Shown: piece after piece, positions 10,446 through 20,600 of the stretch
Numbering within the stretch: position 1 is the first letter of the stretch
How the letters are laid out: every line of letters begins with the position of its first letter
NCBI GenBank assembly: GCA_950295325.1
Contig: OX485809.1
Coordinates: 22,832,144 to 22,896,143, forward strand
Length of the DNA: 64,000 nt
Direction: 5' to 3'
Origin: Polytrichum commune
Lineage: Eukaryota > Streptophyta > Polytrichopsida > Polytrichales > Polytrichaceae
Notes under the pieces: model-generated
The model's database searches: none
What the model was told of the DNA's origin: nothing
Seen by the model: the letters and a program-made list of their open reading frames with translations, nothing else
Made by a program: the position numbers and the translations under genes

Positions 10446-12274
10446 TGTGAGCCCAAAAGGGTGCCCACATTTAGTCTTAGACCCTTGAAACGTTAGTTGA
10501 TGCACTTTGAAGTAGCATGTTACTTCACAAAAATATAAAAAGAGTGAAATGTTAGTCTTAGAAGTACCATGTTGTAAGAGGCTAGGATGTGAGTTGTTAT
10601 TGTGTTTTTACCTTCGGAAGGATTTGAGTGAATGAGGATAGGTAAGGAGAACTTGGATTGAGTAGTTAGTGAGTAGGCTAGTACAAATGGATGGAGACAA
10701 CCAAAGTGACTCAAGAGGCAAGTGCATTCGAATTGGGATGAATGGAGGATCACATGGAGCGCACAAGTGGACCACCTCATCATGGCCACTTAATGGGGAA
10801 GGCCCAAGGAAGAATGCAAGGTGGAGGATAAGCAAATTCTCAAAGCACCAATCAAATCACGAGTTAAGCATCGTGGTTTGAATTAAGTGGTGAGCGACGA
10901 TTTGGGAAAGTAAGGGGAGAAAGTTATGGCGGCGGAAAGCGAAGGAGGCTAAGTTTGGGTTGAAGCATCCCAAGTTTGGTAAAGTGTGGTAGGTAGAAAG
11001 CCAAGGCTAGTTAAATGTTCGAATTAGGATCCTTGTTGATCATTTGAGGGAGGAAGGCTTAGAAGATAGGATTGGCGCCTACTAAGTAGGAGGAAATCTC
11101 AAGGGCTTATCGTGAGCCTTGAGGGTGCTCACCCCCTCAAGCTTACTATATAATCCCTCATTCTTCCCTCACTCATCCTCTCTTTCCTTTGTGCTCCAAG
11201 GCACCCCACGAGTTATAAGTGTGGGTGTGGGAAGCCATATTGGAGCACATGTGTGTGCTTAGTTTTTAGTTTGAGAGCCAAGGCTTGTTAGCCTTGAAGA
11301 GGGCTTGACCTCTTGGTAGAATTAGTGTTGACGTGAAGGATTTTAAAGTTAATTCATGATTCCAATTTGTGGTACTTAAAGTTCATGTTTTGAATACACG
11401 TGGTTGCAAGTTCCATGTTTAAGAGTTGAGCACTTGATGTTGTGATGAGTGCAAAAATATACTTGTGTGGATTAGTTAGTCTTAGTGAAATTAGGAAATT
11501 CTCTCTCCCCCTCTCCTCTCTAGGATTTTAGGATTTTAGGATTAGAGAAGAATTGTGTGATTAGAAAGGGGTTGTTAGTAGAATTAGGGAAATTAGGTAG
11601 GAAGATTAGTTAAGGGCTTGAATAATTAGTGAGGTAGTTGGGGATTACAACTACAAAGTTGTGGGTTCATGAAGGAGCTGGGTTTATGAAGGAGCTGGGT
11701 TTGTTTAGTTAGAAAGTAAAGAGCTGGGTTTATGAAGGACCTGAGTTTGTTTAGTTAGAAGCTAAGGAGCTGGGTTTATGAAGGAGCTGGGTTTATGAAG
11801 GAGCTGGGTTTGTTTAGTTAGAAGCTAAGAAGCTGGGTTTATGAAGGAGCTGGGTTTATGAAGGAGCTAGGTTTATGTAATTAGAAAGTAAAGAGATGGG
11901 TTCATGAAGGAGCTTAGTAGATAGCCTACCTAATTAGCTCATAGACAAGTAGTTAGTTACATTATGCTAGTTAGTGTTATGGTGGCTTTCACAAGTAAAT
12001 GTATTTGAGATTGACTATAGAGAATAGTGTTTTTTTTAACACTTGCATCCTCTCTTTAAAAATAAACCACGTGCACAAATTAATGGAGAATGTGGAGCAC
12101 TCTCGCGATGGCAAGACAAAGGAAGCAAAGACCAAAGTTAAATCCAAGACCACTTGAAGGGTGAACCTTGCACTATGGACTCATCCAAGTCCAAATCCAA
12201 TACCGCGGAGGAATGTGAGCCCAAACCCACTACTCGGACTACGGACACTTAAGGGTGGGGGGTTTGGCCTCACA
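10446..12274 (+). repeat. 3' LTR of the Ty3 element
   Basis: 1,829 bp, same length as the 5' LTR. The only differences I found are three substitutions in the last 70 bases. The 60 bases before it (10385-10445) hold a purine-rich ggagcaagaga, a possible polypurine tract, and end CGCCAATTA, an inverted match to the TAATTGGTG just after the 5' LTR. Confidence 0.95.
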
Positions 12275-12279
12275 ACCAT

Positions 12280-15200
12280 CTCCACGGGCACAATATTCAC
12301 TACCTTCATACCCAAGGCCTGAACACATCCATTGAATGAGAAAGCCATTAAATGTCAAATTCGTTATTGTGAAATTCCCAACTTATTGATTCGGAAACAA
12401 ATAACAATCTGGAGAGCTATCAAACATGGGGTTATAAGGCAGGTGCATGTCCAGGCCCACGGGTGTTCACCCGTGGGCCTTCCTACCTGGTGTAGGATAT
12501 GGCTCTCTAGGACATCATCTACATAACGTGGTATATCCAGAATATCACAATTGGGAGAAGATGCTCAATACTTACATGTGCCACTATATGCGCCTTGTTG
12601 CCTCCACAAATATTCAGAAAAAATGACCCCTCAAGACAAGAAGGCTTGATGATATCTATATAGGTCTGCATTCTCAACTCCCCCTTGAATAAAGACTTGG
12701 CCTCCTCATTGGAATAAGCCTTTTTCTCTGAATAACGTGCATATCGCCCAGGCTCATGCACGTCCAACATCTTCCGTCCTTCACAGAGCCGCACAGCCAC
12801 CTCCGAACTTGCCTCGCCTCTACTAGGAAAAATGCAGGTTGTAACACGAAGAGCACTTGCTTCGAAGAAGCAATCGCGAGAAGCAATTTTCTCCTCTTTG
12901 GTTCCATGGTAGACTACGTCACAAAATCTCACATTTCTCGGCAAGTGTGTCTTCAGAACATTGTGTATGAAATGCCGGTCCGGATATTCCGAAATCACAG
13001 TCCACAATTGGGGGGACTCCAAAATGCCAGGAAAAGCGCGACGAAGACCTTGCAGTGTGGAGTCGACAACCTCCATCATACGACCTCCACTACCTATTCC
13101 CGCCTGGACTCCGGGCAGAAAACGTGTGTCCATGTAAGCATGCAGTACTGGTGCGATCACTATCCCACCGCTGAGCGCGTAATTGTTGTCAATAGACAAC
13201 ACGACATGGGCGGGCGAAACCTCCGTATTATGGCTACCTAGTATGTTTCGCACTCCTTCTTTGAACCGGTCGGGAATAGGTAGTCTCTTCCTTGTTGGGT
13301 TCATGGCGGCAAGAAGGTACTCCGCTCCAAGCAAGTCCACAAGTCGTTCTCGCTGGAGTTTTCCAAAGTTATTCACTCGCTTCCACAATCTCCACAAATC
13401 CCGATCAATAGTCTCCTTTTGCTCCACATTGACGATGTACATTGGGGTCGGGTCTAAACACTGTGCCATTCCGATATAGGTTTCATTCTTCTTCTTCCTA
13501 TTCACCGCCCAATCGTGCACAGTCTTCAAGGTATGCCTAGGGTAATCCTCTCCATCTTTGGCGGAGAGGATTTGATCCGCTGCCTTGTCGAGCTCCATCT
13601 CTGTCAAGCCTCGAAACTGCTTCAGATCGTTCTTGACCACCTTCCTTGGTTTGAAACCCTTCGTATCTTTCATACGAAGCCCGGTCTTTGGGTCGACGTA
13701 CTCGCCACTCTCGTATTCCTTGAATATCTTCTCCCACTTCTCCCATATGTCATCTCTCAACACGGGCAACACGTGCTCCATGATGAGGTTGGTCTCCCTC
13801 TCCACGCGGAACGTCCACATGACGCACGTAACAAATGCTTGTATCAAATAGCGGCCATTTATCAATCCCCATGTATACAACTCCTTCTATTTCTATCAAT
13901 CACCAACAGCATTATAGTGGCCCACGGGTGAACACCCGTGGGGATCAAGCAATTGATAAATTCAAAAGTCACAAGTTTGGAATATACCTTCCACTTCTTA
14001 AACGCTTCCGCATTGTTGGACTTTTCGCGTACGGTTCGGTCAGGCCTTCCTCGCCTAATCCACGTCTTCCTGGCGTGCTGAATGCACTCCGTAAATGATG
14101 GGAAATGTTTCCTATACTCACTATCCAGGTTTAGAACACCAGAAAGGTGAAACAGAGGGTCGTCATCACCTTCAGGGGCCCAGACCACATTACAGGGCCA
14201 TGTCGAGAAAAACCTCTTCATCTCATCTGTGCTGGCCGCATCATTCACATACTCCAAACATGCTGCTAACGTGTGTTGTCCATTCACCACGTGGAACGAT
14301 TTGTTCTTCACCTCCTCAAAATTTGTAGGTTTCCTTCGCCTATCCGATGGAACGATTGTCAAGAAGTTGGGATGGATCTTCGGTATGAAGGCATAGTTGA
14401 ATAACCATGTCTTCATCTCCCTCAAATGTGCGTCGGATATGGGCCGGCAGTTATACCCTGCATCGCCCCGCTCTATATTTGCAATATTTACAAATCCATT
14501 GACGCCTTCACCAAAAATCCAAACCCTATTGTACTTGTTCTTAAACAATTCCATATCCATCAATCTGTCTCCAACCGATTTTTCTGGAGGCCCATGAATT
14601 GATCGCCTTGGAATCTTCTCGAGCTCAAGAAATGGACTATCTTCGACAATTTTCTTCTTGCCTCTCTTCGCCACAACATCCTCGGCGGGTGTGTCTTCGA
14701 CAATCATTTCATGATCTTCGGCGGGTCTTGTCTTCTTCCTAGACGACATAGCACGTTCCTCACCTTGATCCTTCCTCTTCCCGTCTCGGATTTGCTTCTT
14801 CCTCAAATTTTCCTCCAACCTCGCCGCCTTCGCCTCCTCAACTATTACCGTCACTCGCCGTAGAGCAGCCTTGTAGTCTTGCTCGATCATGACTGATCTC
14901 TCCTCCGCGGACCTTGTATGCTTGTTGGTCTCGCTGTATTCTATACAATAGGTGAGAAATTCACCGTTTAATGAGCGGATGTTCTCTCCCTCATTGTTGA
15001 GTTCTTCGTTCACATCCGCATACGAAAATGTATCCACTAATCCTGCAACCTTGAAGTCCTTCTTGCGTTCTGACGACTTACACATAATCAGAACGCGGCT
15101 CCCATCCGCTTGGATGTCCAACACATGCTTTGCCTTTAGGAACTTCCTCCACGTGGAATTAGGCCCAGTCTTCGTGTATAGCGAGAGGACCGTTGTCTCC

Positions 15201-16142
15201 CCGAAACCACTGTACTGCATGAACCATTGCAACTCTGGGCCCAACACCTCAATATCGTAGTTCACCGCTCTTCCCACGCCCCCAGATACTGAAGACGAAA
15301 ATGCACGTGTTAGTACTCCGCATAGTGTACAATTTTCATAATTTTAGAATTCATATAACATTGACGTGCACATAGGTATTGTGGTTATACCTTTACGAGC
15401 CGTTTGCTTAGTTCTTGCCATCTATATTCAAATGAGAGGTCACTGCGACACCTCTATGCACCTGAATAAAACACCAACTGTCTACCACATGGTCTTGTCT
15501 ATAACCTTCAAAAACATAAACCTGTGGTGGAACAATGTTGTGTTAGCTAAGAAAGCCAAAAGAAAACTACCCAAAAATGGCCCCCTCCAAGAGAATGGAA
15601 AGGCCCACGGGTGTTCACCCGTGGGCATACCCCACCGCAAGTTAGGAGTGGGGACGCCCACGGGTGAACACCCGTGGGCATACCCCACCGCAAGTTAGGA
15701 GTGGGGACGCCCACGGGTGAACACCCGTGGGCATACCTCACAAATTACTAGGGTAGAGGCCCACGGGTGAACACCCGTGGGCATACCCCACCACCAGTTG
15801 CGAGTGGGGAGGCCCACGGGTGTTCACCCGTGGGCAATCCCCACCACCAGTTAGGAGTGGGGAGGCCCACGGGTGAACACCCGTGGGCATACCCCACCAC
15901 CAGTTAGGAGTGGGGAGGCCCACGGGTGAACACCCGTGGGCATACCCCACCACCAGTTAGGAGTGGGGAGGCCCACGGGTGAACACCCGTGGGCATACCC
16001 CACCACCAGTTGCGAGTGAGGAGGCCCACGGGTGAACACCCGTGGGCCCTTGAAATAACCACTTCCAGACAACCCCTTTCACACCTAGGGCCAAGGTAAT
16101 GAGAATTTATGCATACTCACCAGGATTCTTTGGTGGAGCCAT
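12280..16142 (-). CDS. Gene A, 5' part: ParB-like protein with a methyltransferase-like region
   Basis: Exons on the minus strand: first exon 16142-16121 (MAPPKNP) or 15421-15391 (MARTKQTARK), then 15288-13988, 13880-12576 and 12318-12280, the last continuing at 1406 across the retrotransposon. Introns have GT/AG ends (donors GTATAT and GTAAGT; acceptors GGAG and TTCAG) and keep the frame. Exon 2 has a Lys/Arg-rich linker, then a ParB/sulfiredoxin-like fold: PISDAHLREMKTWL followed by FHVVNGQHTLAACLEY, where NGQHT replaces the usual DGxHR. Exon 3 ends TYIDIIKP..FFLNICGGNKAH, which with exon 4 (ALGMKVVNIVPVE) follows the pattern of motif I in N4/N6 DNA methyltransferases; SIDNNYAL may be a decayed DPPY motif. 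ParB-methylase fusions are common in phages and bacteria. Catalysis is doubtful. The frame and splicing are seen; the fold assignments are inferred. Confidence 0.7.
12453..12480. repeat. Dispersed palindrome in gene A intron 3
   Basis: 13-bp arms (AGGCCCACGGGTG and its complement) around TT. It sits in the 257-bp intron 12,319-12,575. Confidence 0.9.
13921..13942. repeat. Dispersed palindrome in gene A intron 2
   Basis: 10-bp arms CCCACGGGTG/CACCCGTGGG around AA. It sits in the 107-bp intron 13,881-13,987 and makes up a fifth of it. Confidence 0.9.
15391..15421 (-). CDS. Gene A alternative first exon encoding the histone H3 N-terminus
   Basis: ATG at 15421 reads MARTKQTARK and then G, followed directly by a GT donor (GTATAAC). 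The ten residues equal the start of histone H3 through Lys9. Spliced to 15288 (acceptor CTTCAG) the frame continues VSGGVGRAVNYD, against STGGKA in H3. The other candidate first exon (16142-16121) ends in the same phase, so each could splice to exon 2. The two cannot be joined to each other: every in-frame option through this exon reaches TAA. A nine-residue match after Met is very unlikely by chance. Whether it is transcribed is unknown. Confidence 0.6.
15603..16047. repeat. Tandem array of nine palindromes in gene A intron 1
   Basis: Nine copies of the 24-bp palindrome start at 15603, 15656, 15709, 15759, 15812, 15865, 15918, 15971 and 16024, a 53-bp period with one 50-bp step. Seven have AA and two TT at the centre. 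The spacer (ataccccaccaccagttagg, then agtgggga) is also repeated, and its CCCCAC/GTGGGG ends form a second short inverted repeat. Because spacers repeat, this is a tandem repeat and not a CRISPR array. It lies between the two candidate first exons of gene A. Confidence 0.95.
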
Positions 16143-17274
16143 GCCTAATGTTGTTCAAATCCAATGTTTGTTTCTGCACATAACAAAACCCTAAAAGATT
16201 AGTTCCATGTGAAATACATTCATGCTCTCAAAGCAGAAAAACAAGAAATTCTGGTCTCACATTATTAGGAACACACCCTCATTGCATCCTAGTTTGAGCA
16301 TTCCTCTAGCATTTCACTCAATTCATCACAACCAAGCATCACACAACTCACTTAAATTTCTCTAACATATTTGGGTGTGAGATTCTCCAACGAATTGAAA
16401 CCCTAGTGCACCAGAAATGCACCACATTCTCACAATTGAAACCCTACCATCAGAAACAAACAAACCCTGGTTCACCACAAACAACAATTCCAGAATTGGA
16501 CTTCACAAGCACTACAATGCAACCAAAGCATGAATAGAATGGAAGATTAGGAGAATGAAATGATTGCTTACAAGTACCAGAATTGGACTTCTCTCCAATC
16601 TTTCTTCATCCTCTCACTTTTCTCCACATTTCAGCAATGCCATATTCTGGATTTGAACAAGAGTATGGAGAAGTGGGTGGAAGCAAGATGAAGCAATAGA
16701 ATGGAGAAGTGAGTAGAAGCTACAGAAAGAAGATAATCAAGAAAGTCAGTTGAAGCAAGAAAGAGAATGAGAATCAGGAAAGTGAGTAGAGGGTGGAGAA
16801 ATAAGAGAAACAAGAAAAGTAGGAGGAGCAAGAGAATGGAGAGAATGAAGAAATGTGGAGAGAAAGAGAATGACAAGAATTTAGAAAAGTGGTATTCCAG
16901 CAAGAATGAAGAAAGTCCAAAATGAAGATAGTCCAAAAAGAATGAAGAGAGTCCAGAAAAGTGGTGGAAGAAAGAAGAGGGAGTTTTGAAGTGGAGCTTT
17001 GGGTCGGAAGCTTCAATGGTGGAAAGAGGAGAATGAGAGAGAGGAAGAATGAGAGTGAGGGAGAATGAGAGAGAGAAAGACAATGAGAGAGTGGGTCCCA
17101 TTCAAGAAACGCCATAATGACGGGATGGTGGAAGTAAAAGGCCACATAATGAGTGATTAGTACGAAGGGACGTGGTGGATGAGATCTCGGGATGCGAAGG
17201 GATTTCGGAATCGGCGGCTTAAGGACGATGCGGAGGGGGTTTGGGCGGTATGATGGTTTAGGGAGGTAGTGATA
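16143..17274. other. Gene A upstream region with a GA-rich tract
   Basis: No gene is seen. 16640-17100 is strongly purine-biased on the plus strand (gagaaagagaatgagagag...), so it is CT-rich on the gene A sense strand, as in many plant promoters and leaders. The long minus frame across it is Leu/Ser/Phe low complexity and is not credible as a protein. I found no clear TATA box. Confidence 0.5.
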
Positions 17275-17625
17275 AAGAATTATTAGTACTTAGTAATGTA
17301 GGCATCACATTCGTATATTAATTAGTAGTACATAGTAAGATAAGTAAGTATTAGTGATATAGTTATTGGCACTTAGTAAGATATTTAAATATTGGTAAGA
17401 TAATTAGCTAGTAAGATAACTGCGTATTAGTAAGATAACTACGTATTAAGATTTGGTTAACTACGTCCTAGTAAGATAGGTGGGAGTTAGTAAGAAAATT
17501 ATCAGTGCTTAGTACGAAATCTGGGTATTAGTGAGATAATTAATATCACTTAGCAATATGTCCAAGTATTGGTAACATAATTATCAACACTTGGTAACAT
17601 AATTTTCAGCACTTGGTAATAAATA
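17275..17625. repeat. Irregular AT-rich repeat (TTAGTAAGATAA-like)
   Basis: Many degenerate copies of agtaagataa and cacttagtaa motifs at irregular spacing. No coding potential was seen. Confidence 0.6.
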
Positions 17626-17878
17626 AAAAGTTGCATTTACATATAGTCATTAACATAATTTGTTAACATACAAATATACTTTGGGTTTGGATTTTATTCA
17701 CATTCATGTGCTTTGCTAATGCCACATCAAAACTCAAATTGATTTGCTAATGCCACATCATACCCAAAACACGATATTCAATATTTTGAGAGAGTGGGAT
17801 CCTCTCAAAATAATATTGGCCACCTGGACACCTAAAAGTCATGTTAGGTTGATAAATACTAGATTATACTTCAAACGT

Positions 17879-17993
17879 GTAGTTTCCATTAAAATGAGAG
17901 TATGTTAAGTTGGAAAATCAACTCATTTAGGTTGAGTCGACCTAAATGAGTCGATTTCCCAGCTTAACATACTCTCATTTTAATGGAAACTAC
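17879..17993. repeat. 115-bp near-perfect hairpin
   Basis: Two 54-base arms (17879-17932 and 17940-17993) match at 51 positions, separated by a 7-base loop. All three mismatches are transitions. The arms start GTAGTTTCCATTAAAATGAG. No target duplication was found. It could be a small foldback transposon remnant or a small-RNA hairpin. Confidence 0.8.
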
Positions 17994-18219
17994 GGTGGAA
18001 TTTATGGCGGAAAATCAAATGTTATTTTTTTACTTGTGCTCTATAGCTATCCAGTGGTTTTCATTTCATTCTTGGATTAATAGGTTGCTTTATGTACTCT
18101 CAATTCACTGGAAAACTCTCATTTTAATGAATATTGTGTTCCAAGCCTAAGTACACAACAACCTCATGAGTGTAATGCCACAACAAACCGCAAGCATAAG
18201 CCTAGTCAAGCATTGGAAA

Positions 18220-18482
18220 GGGGGACTAGAGTGATGCCTACCCCCCCTACACTAGAGTTTCAAATGCAATGTAAATGAAAAGAAGCCAAATATGTTGACA
18301 ATTTTTCTTTAAAATTAAATAAAAATCACAGAAGACCCTATTGGTGCTTGATTATGTTTCTTGAATTTGTTGATGTATTCTTAAAAACAAATTCCCAAAG
18401 TTCCTTGCCCACATGTTTGAACTTTACTTACATTCATGTAATATGAAATTATGGTGTGCAGGTGGGCATCACTCTAGGCCCC
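18220..18482. mobile_element. MITE-like element, copy a
   Basis: Left end GGGGGACTAGAGTGATGCC and right end GGCATCACTCTAGGCCCC form an imperfect inverted repeat. The same termini recur in copy b at 18571. No target duplication was identified, so the superfamily is unknown. Confidence 0.5.
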
Positions 18483-18570
18483 TGATTACTTTGCTGATGC
18501 TACATCATAATTCAAATTGATTTGCTAATGCCACATCAAACCCAAGCATAAGCCTAGCCAAGGATTGAAA

Positions 18571-18800
18571 GGGGGTTGGAGTGATCCCCACCCCCACAAT
18601 ATAGGTTCAAATTTTAATGTCAAGCAAAAGCCCAAATGTGTTGGCAATTTTTTTTTAAGTATCAAGAAATCTCATATTCACCATCTTAGTGCCAAGATGG
18701 GTTCCTTTGGATTTCTTGATTTCTTTAAAAAAGGGGGGTATAGTTATATTTATGTGCAATCTGAAATTCTAGCATGGGGGTGGGCATCACTCCAACCCCC
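18571..18800. mobile_element. MITE-like element, copy b
   Basis: Left GGGGGTTGGAGTGATCCCC and right GGGCATCACTCCAACCCCC are inverted, and internal TCAAGAAATC/GATTTCTTGA also pair, so most of the unit folds back. Both copies are preceded by the same ccaagcataagcctag sequence, so the pair sits in a larger diverged direct duplication. Confidence 0.55.
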
Positions 18801-19074
18801 TAATTTCTTTGATAATATCACGTCAGAATTCAAGTTGATTTGCTTATGCAACAACATCATACCCAAGTCTAAGCACACTGCAACATGATGAGTTTATCAC
18901 CATATCAAACCCAAGCCTAAGTACACAACCATGTAATGAGTGCACATACCTTATTATTTTTGGACAAGTGGTTTGTCAAAATATACTTAAATGTCGATTA
19001 TGTATGTATTCATTGGCTAAATGTAGGATCCCCACTTGTCTGGACTCTCCTTTCATAGTGAACATTGTCACATG

Positions 19075-20600
19075 TCTATCATAGTACACCCCCTGGGTTG
19101 GGAACTATTCACCCACAGGCCAAAGTTCCACTGGGCCCTTAATATGTCTAGATACTCCCACATATATTTCATCCTTCCATGTCATGTTCCTACCTAGCCG
19201 GCGGCATCCTCCGTGTGACATATCAAGGCTCCAATTAAGAACACGGGTTCAAAGTGGTTTAGGTAGGAAGACCCAAGCATTAGACCATGTTGTTGTGGTC
19301 CATATATGAATTTGAGACATGCAAAATTCTCAATTTAGAGTGTTCTAGGAACTTGAGGACTACCACCATATGACAATAATGAATGAAGACTTGAATACGA
19401 TGAAACTAACACATACATTGTTAAGTTAACTCCGAAACCTTAGGGTCCCCTTGTGTACATCTACATTTATTTCAAAATTCTTTGTATCCTTTGTAGTTAT
19501 ACACACTAGAAAAATTAATAACTCTCACTTGTGTATATTTTGTATGAGTATGAGTCAAGTGACACCCCTTCTTATAATTTAATATGTTCCTACGTGGTAT
19601 GGAGCGTCCACCCCTTGAGCCTTCTATGCATTGGCATATAATCGCACATGTCTGTCATAGTAAACCCCCTGGGATGGGAACTATTCACCCACGGGCCAAA
19701 GTTCCACTGGGCCCTTAATATGTCCAGATACTCCCACATATATTTCATCCTTCCATGTCATGTTCCCACCTAGCCGGCTCCATCCTCCGTGTGACATATC
19801 AAGAACTCAATTAAGAACACGGGTTCAAAGTGGTTTAGGTAGGAAGACCCAAGCATTAGACCATGTTGTTGTGGTCCATATATGAATTTGAGACATGCGA
19901 AATTCTCAATTTAGAGTGTTCTAGGAACTTGAGGACTACCACCATATGACAATAATGAATGAAGACTTGAATACGATGAAACTAACACTTATGTATATTT
20001 TGTGTTAGTATGAGGCAAGTGACACCCCTTCTTACACTTTAATATGTTCCTACGTGGTATGGAGCGTCCACCCCTTGAGCCTTCTATGCATTGGCATATT
20101 ATCGTACATGTCTGTCATAGTACACCCCCTGGGTTGGGAACTATGCACCCACGGGCCAAAGTTCCACTGGGCCCTTAATATGTCCAAATACTCCCACATA
20201 TATTTCATCCTTCTATGTCATGTTCCTACCTAGCCGGCTCCATCCTCCATGTGTCATCGATATTGGAGAATGTTGTAAGATGCAAATACGTTGAAGCGGG
20301 TGTTCATATCAAGAACCCAATTAAGAACTCATATCAAAATGGTCTAGGTAGGCATACTTGAATGCGATGAAACATCTTGAAACCCTAGAGTGTGGATGTT
20401 CTCAATTCAAATCTTATTCCTTGTTGTCACATTCTTTCCCTGATATCATAAGTATTGCCATTAATGCAATCCACCAAAGAAGTCAACCCACACCCACTTG
20501 CCACCCCTCCACTGGGCCCTCAATACATCCAAATACTCCCACATATATTCCATCCTTCTATGTCATGTTACTACCTAGACGGGAGCATCATCCATGTAAC
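19075..20600 (+). repeat. Tandem repeat of about 0.45-0.58 kb, three to four units
   Basis: Units begin near 19075, 19653 and 20110 (tgtctgtcatagtacacccc), with a shorter piece near 20505. Shared sequence includes ttccactgggcccttaatat and tacctagccgg. The units differ by indels. There is no coding frame or recognisable transposon end. Confidence 0.8.

Larger units (their letters stand above)
1407..12274 (+). mobile_element. Complete Ty3/Gypsy LTR retrotransposon, inserted in gene A
   Basis: Two 1,829-bp direct LTRs (1407-3235 and 10446-12274) begin TGTGAG, end CTCACA, and enclose one 2,079-residue gag-pol frame. A perfect 5-bp target duplication ACCAT flanks it (1402-1406 and 12275-12279). 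The LTRs look identical except for three bases near their 3' ends (3208, 3214 and 3221 in the 5' copy), so insertion is recent. The insertion is antisense to gene A and interrupts coding exon 4. The domain order PR-RT-RNase H-integrase puts it in Ty3/Gypsy. I see no chromodomain, and the RT motif FVDDFS suggests a non-chromovirus (Athila/Tat-like) lineage, which is an inference. Confidence 0.97.

Noticed and set aside
12756-13931. Plus-strand open frames opposite gene A
   Set aside because: They are shadows of the long spliced minus-strand gene with conserved-looking motifs.
15603-16047. CRISPR-like array
   Set aside because: The spacers between palindromes are themselves repeated, and the DNA is eukaryotic; it is a tandem repeat.
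16631-17101. 156-codon hydrophobic minus frame as a membrane protein
   Set aside because: It is a by-product of the GA-rich strand bias (Leu/Ser/Phe low complexity).
19680-19700. CCCACGGGCC in the tandem repeat as a palindrome copy
   Set aside because: Only a half-arm match without the GTG core or second arm.
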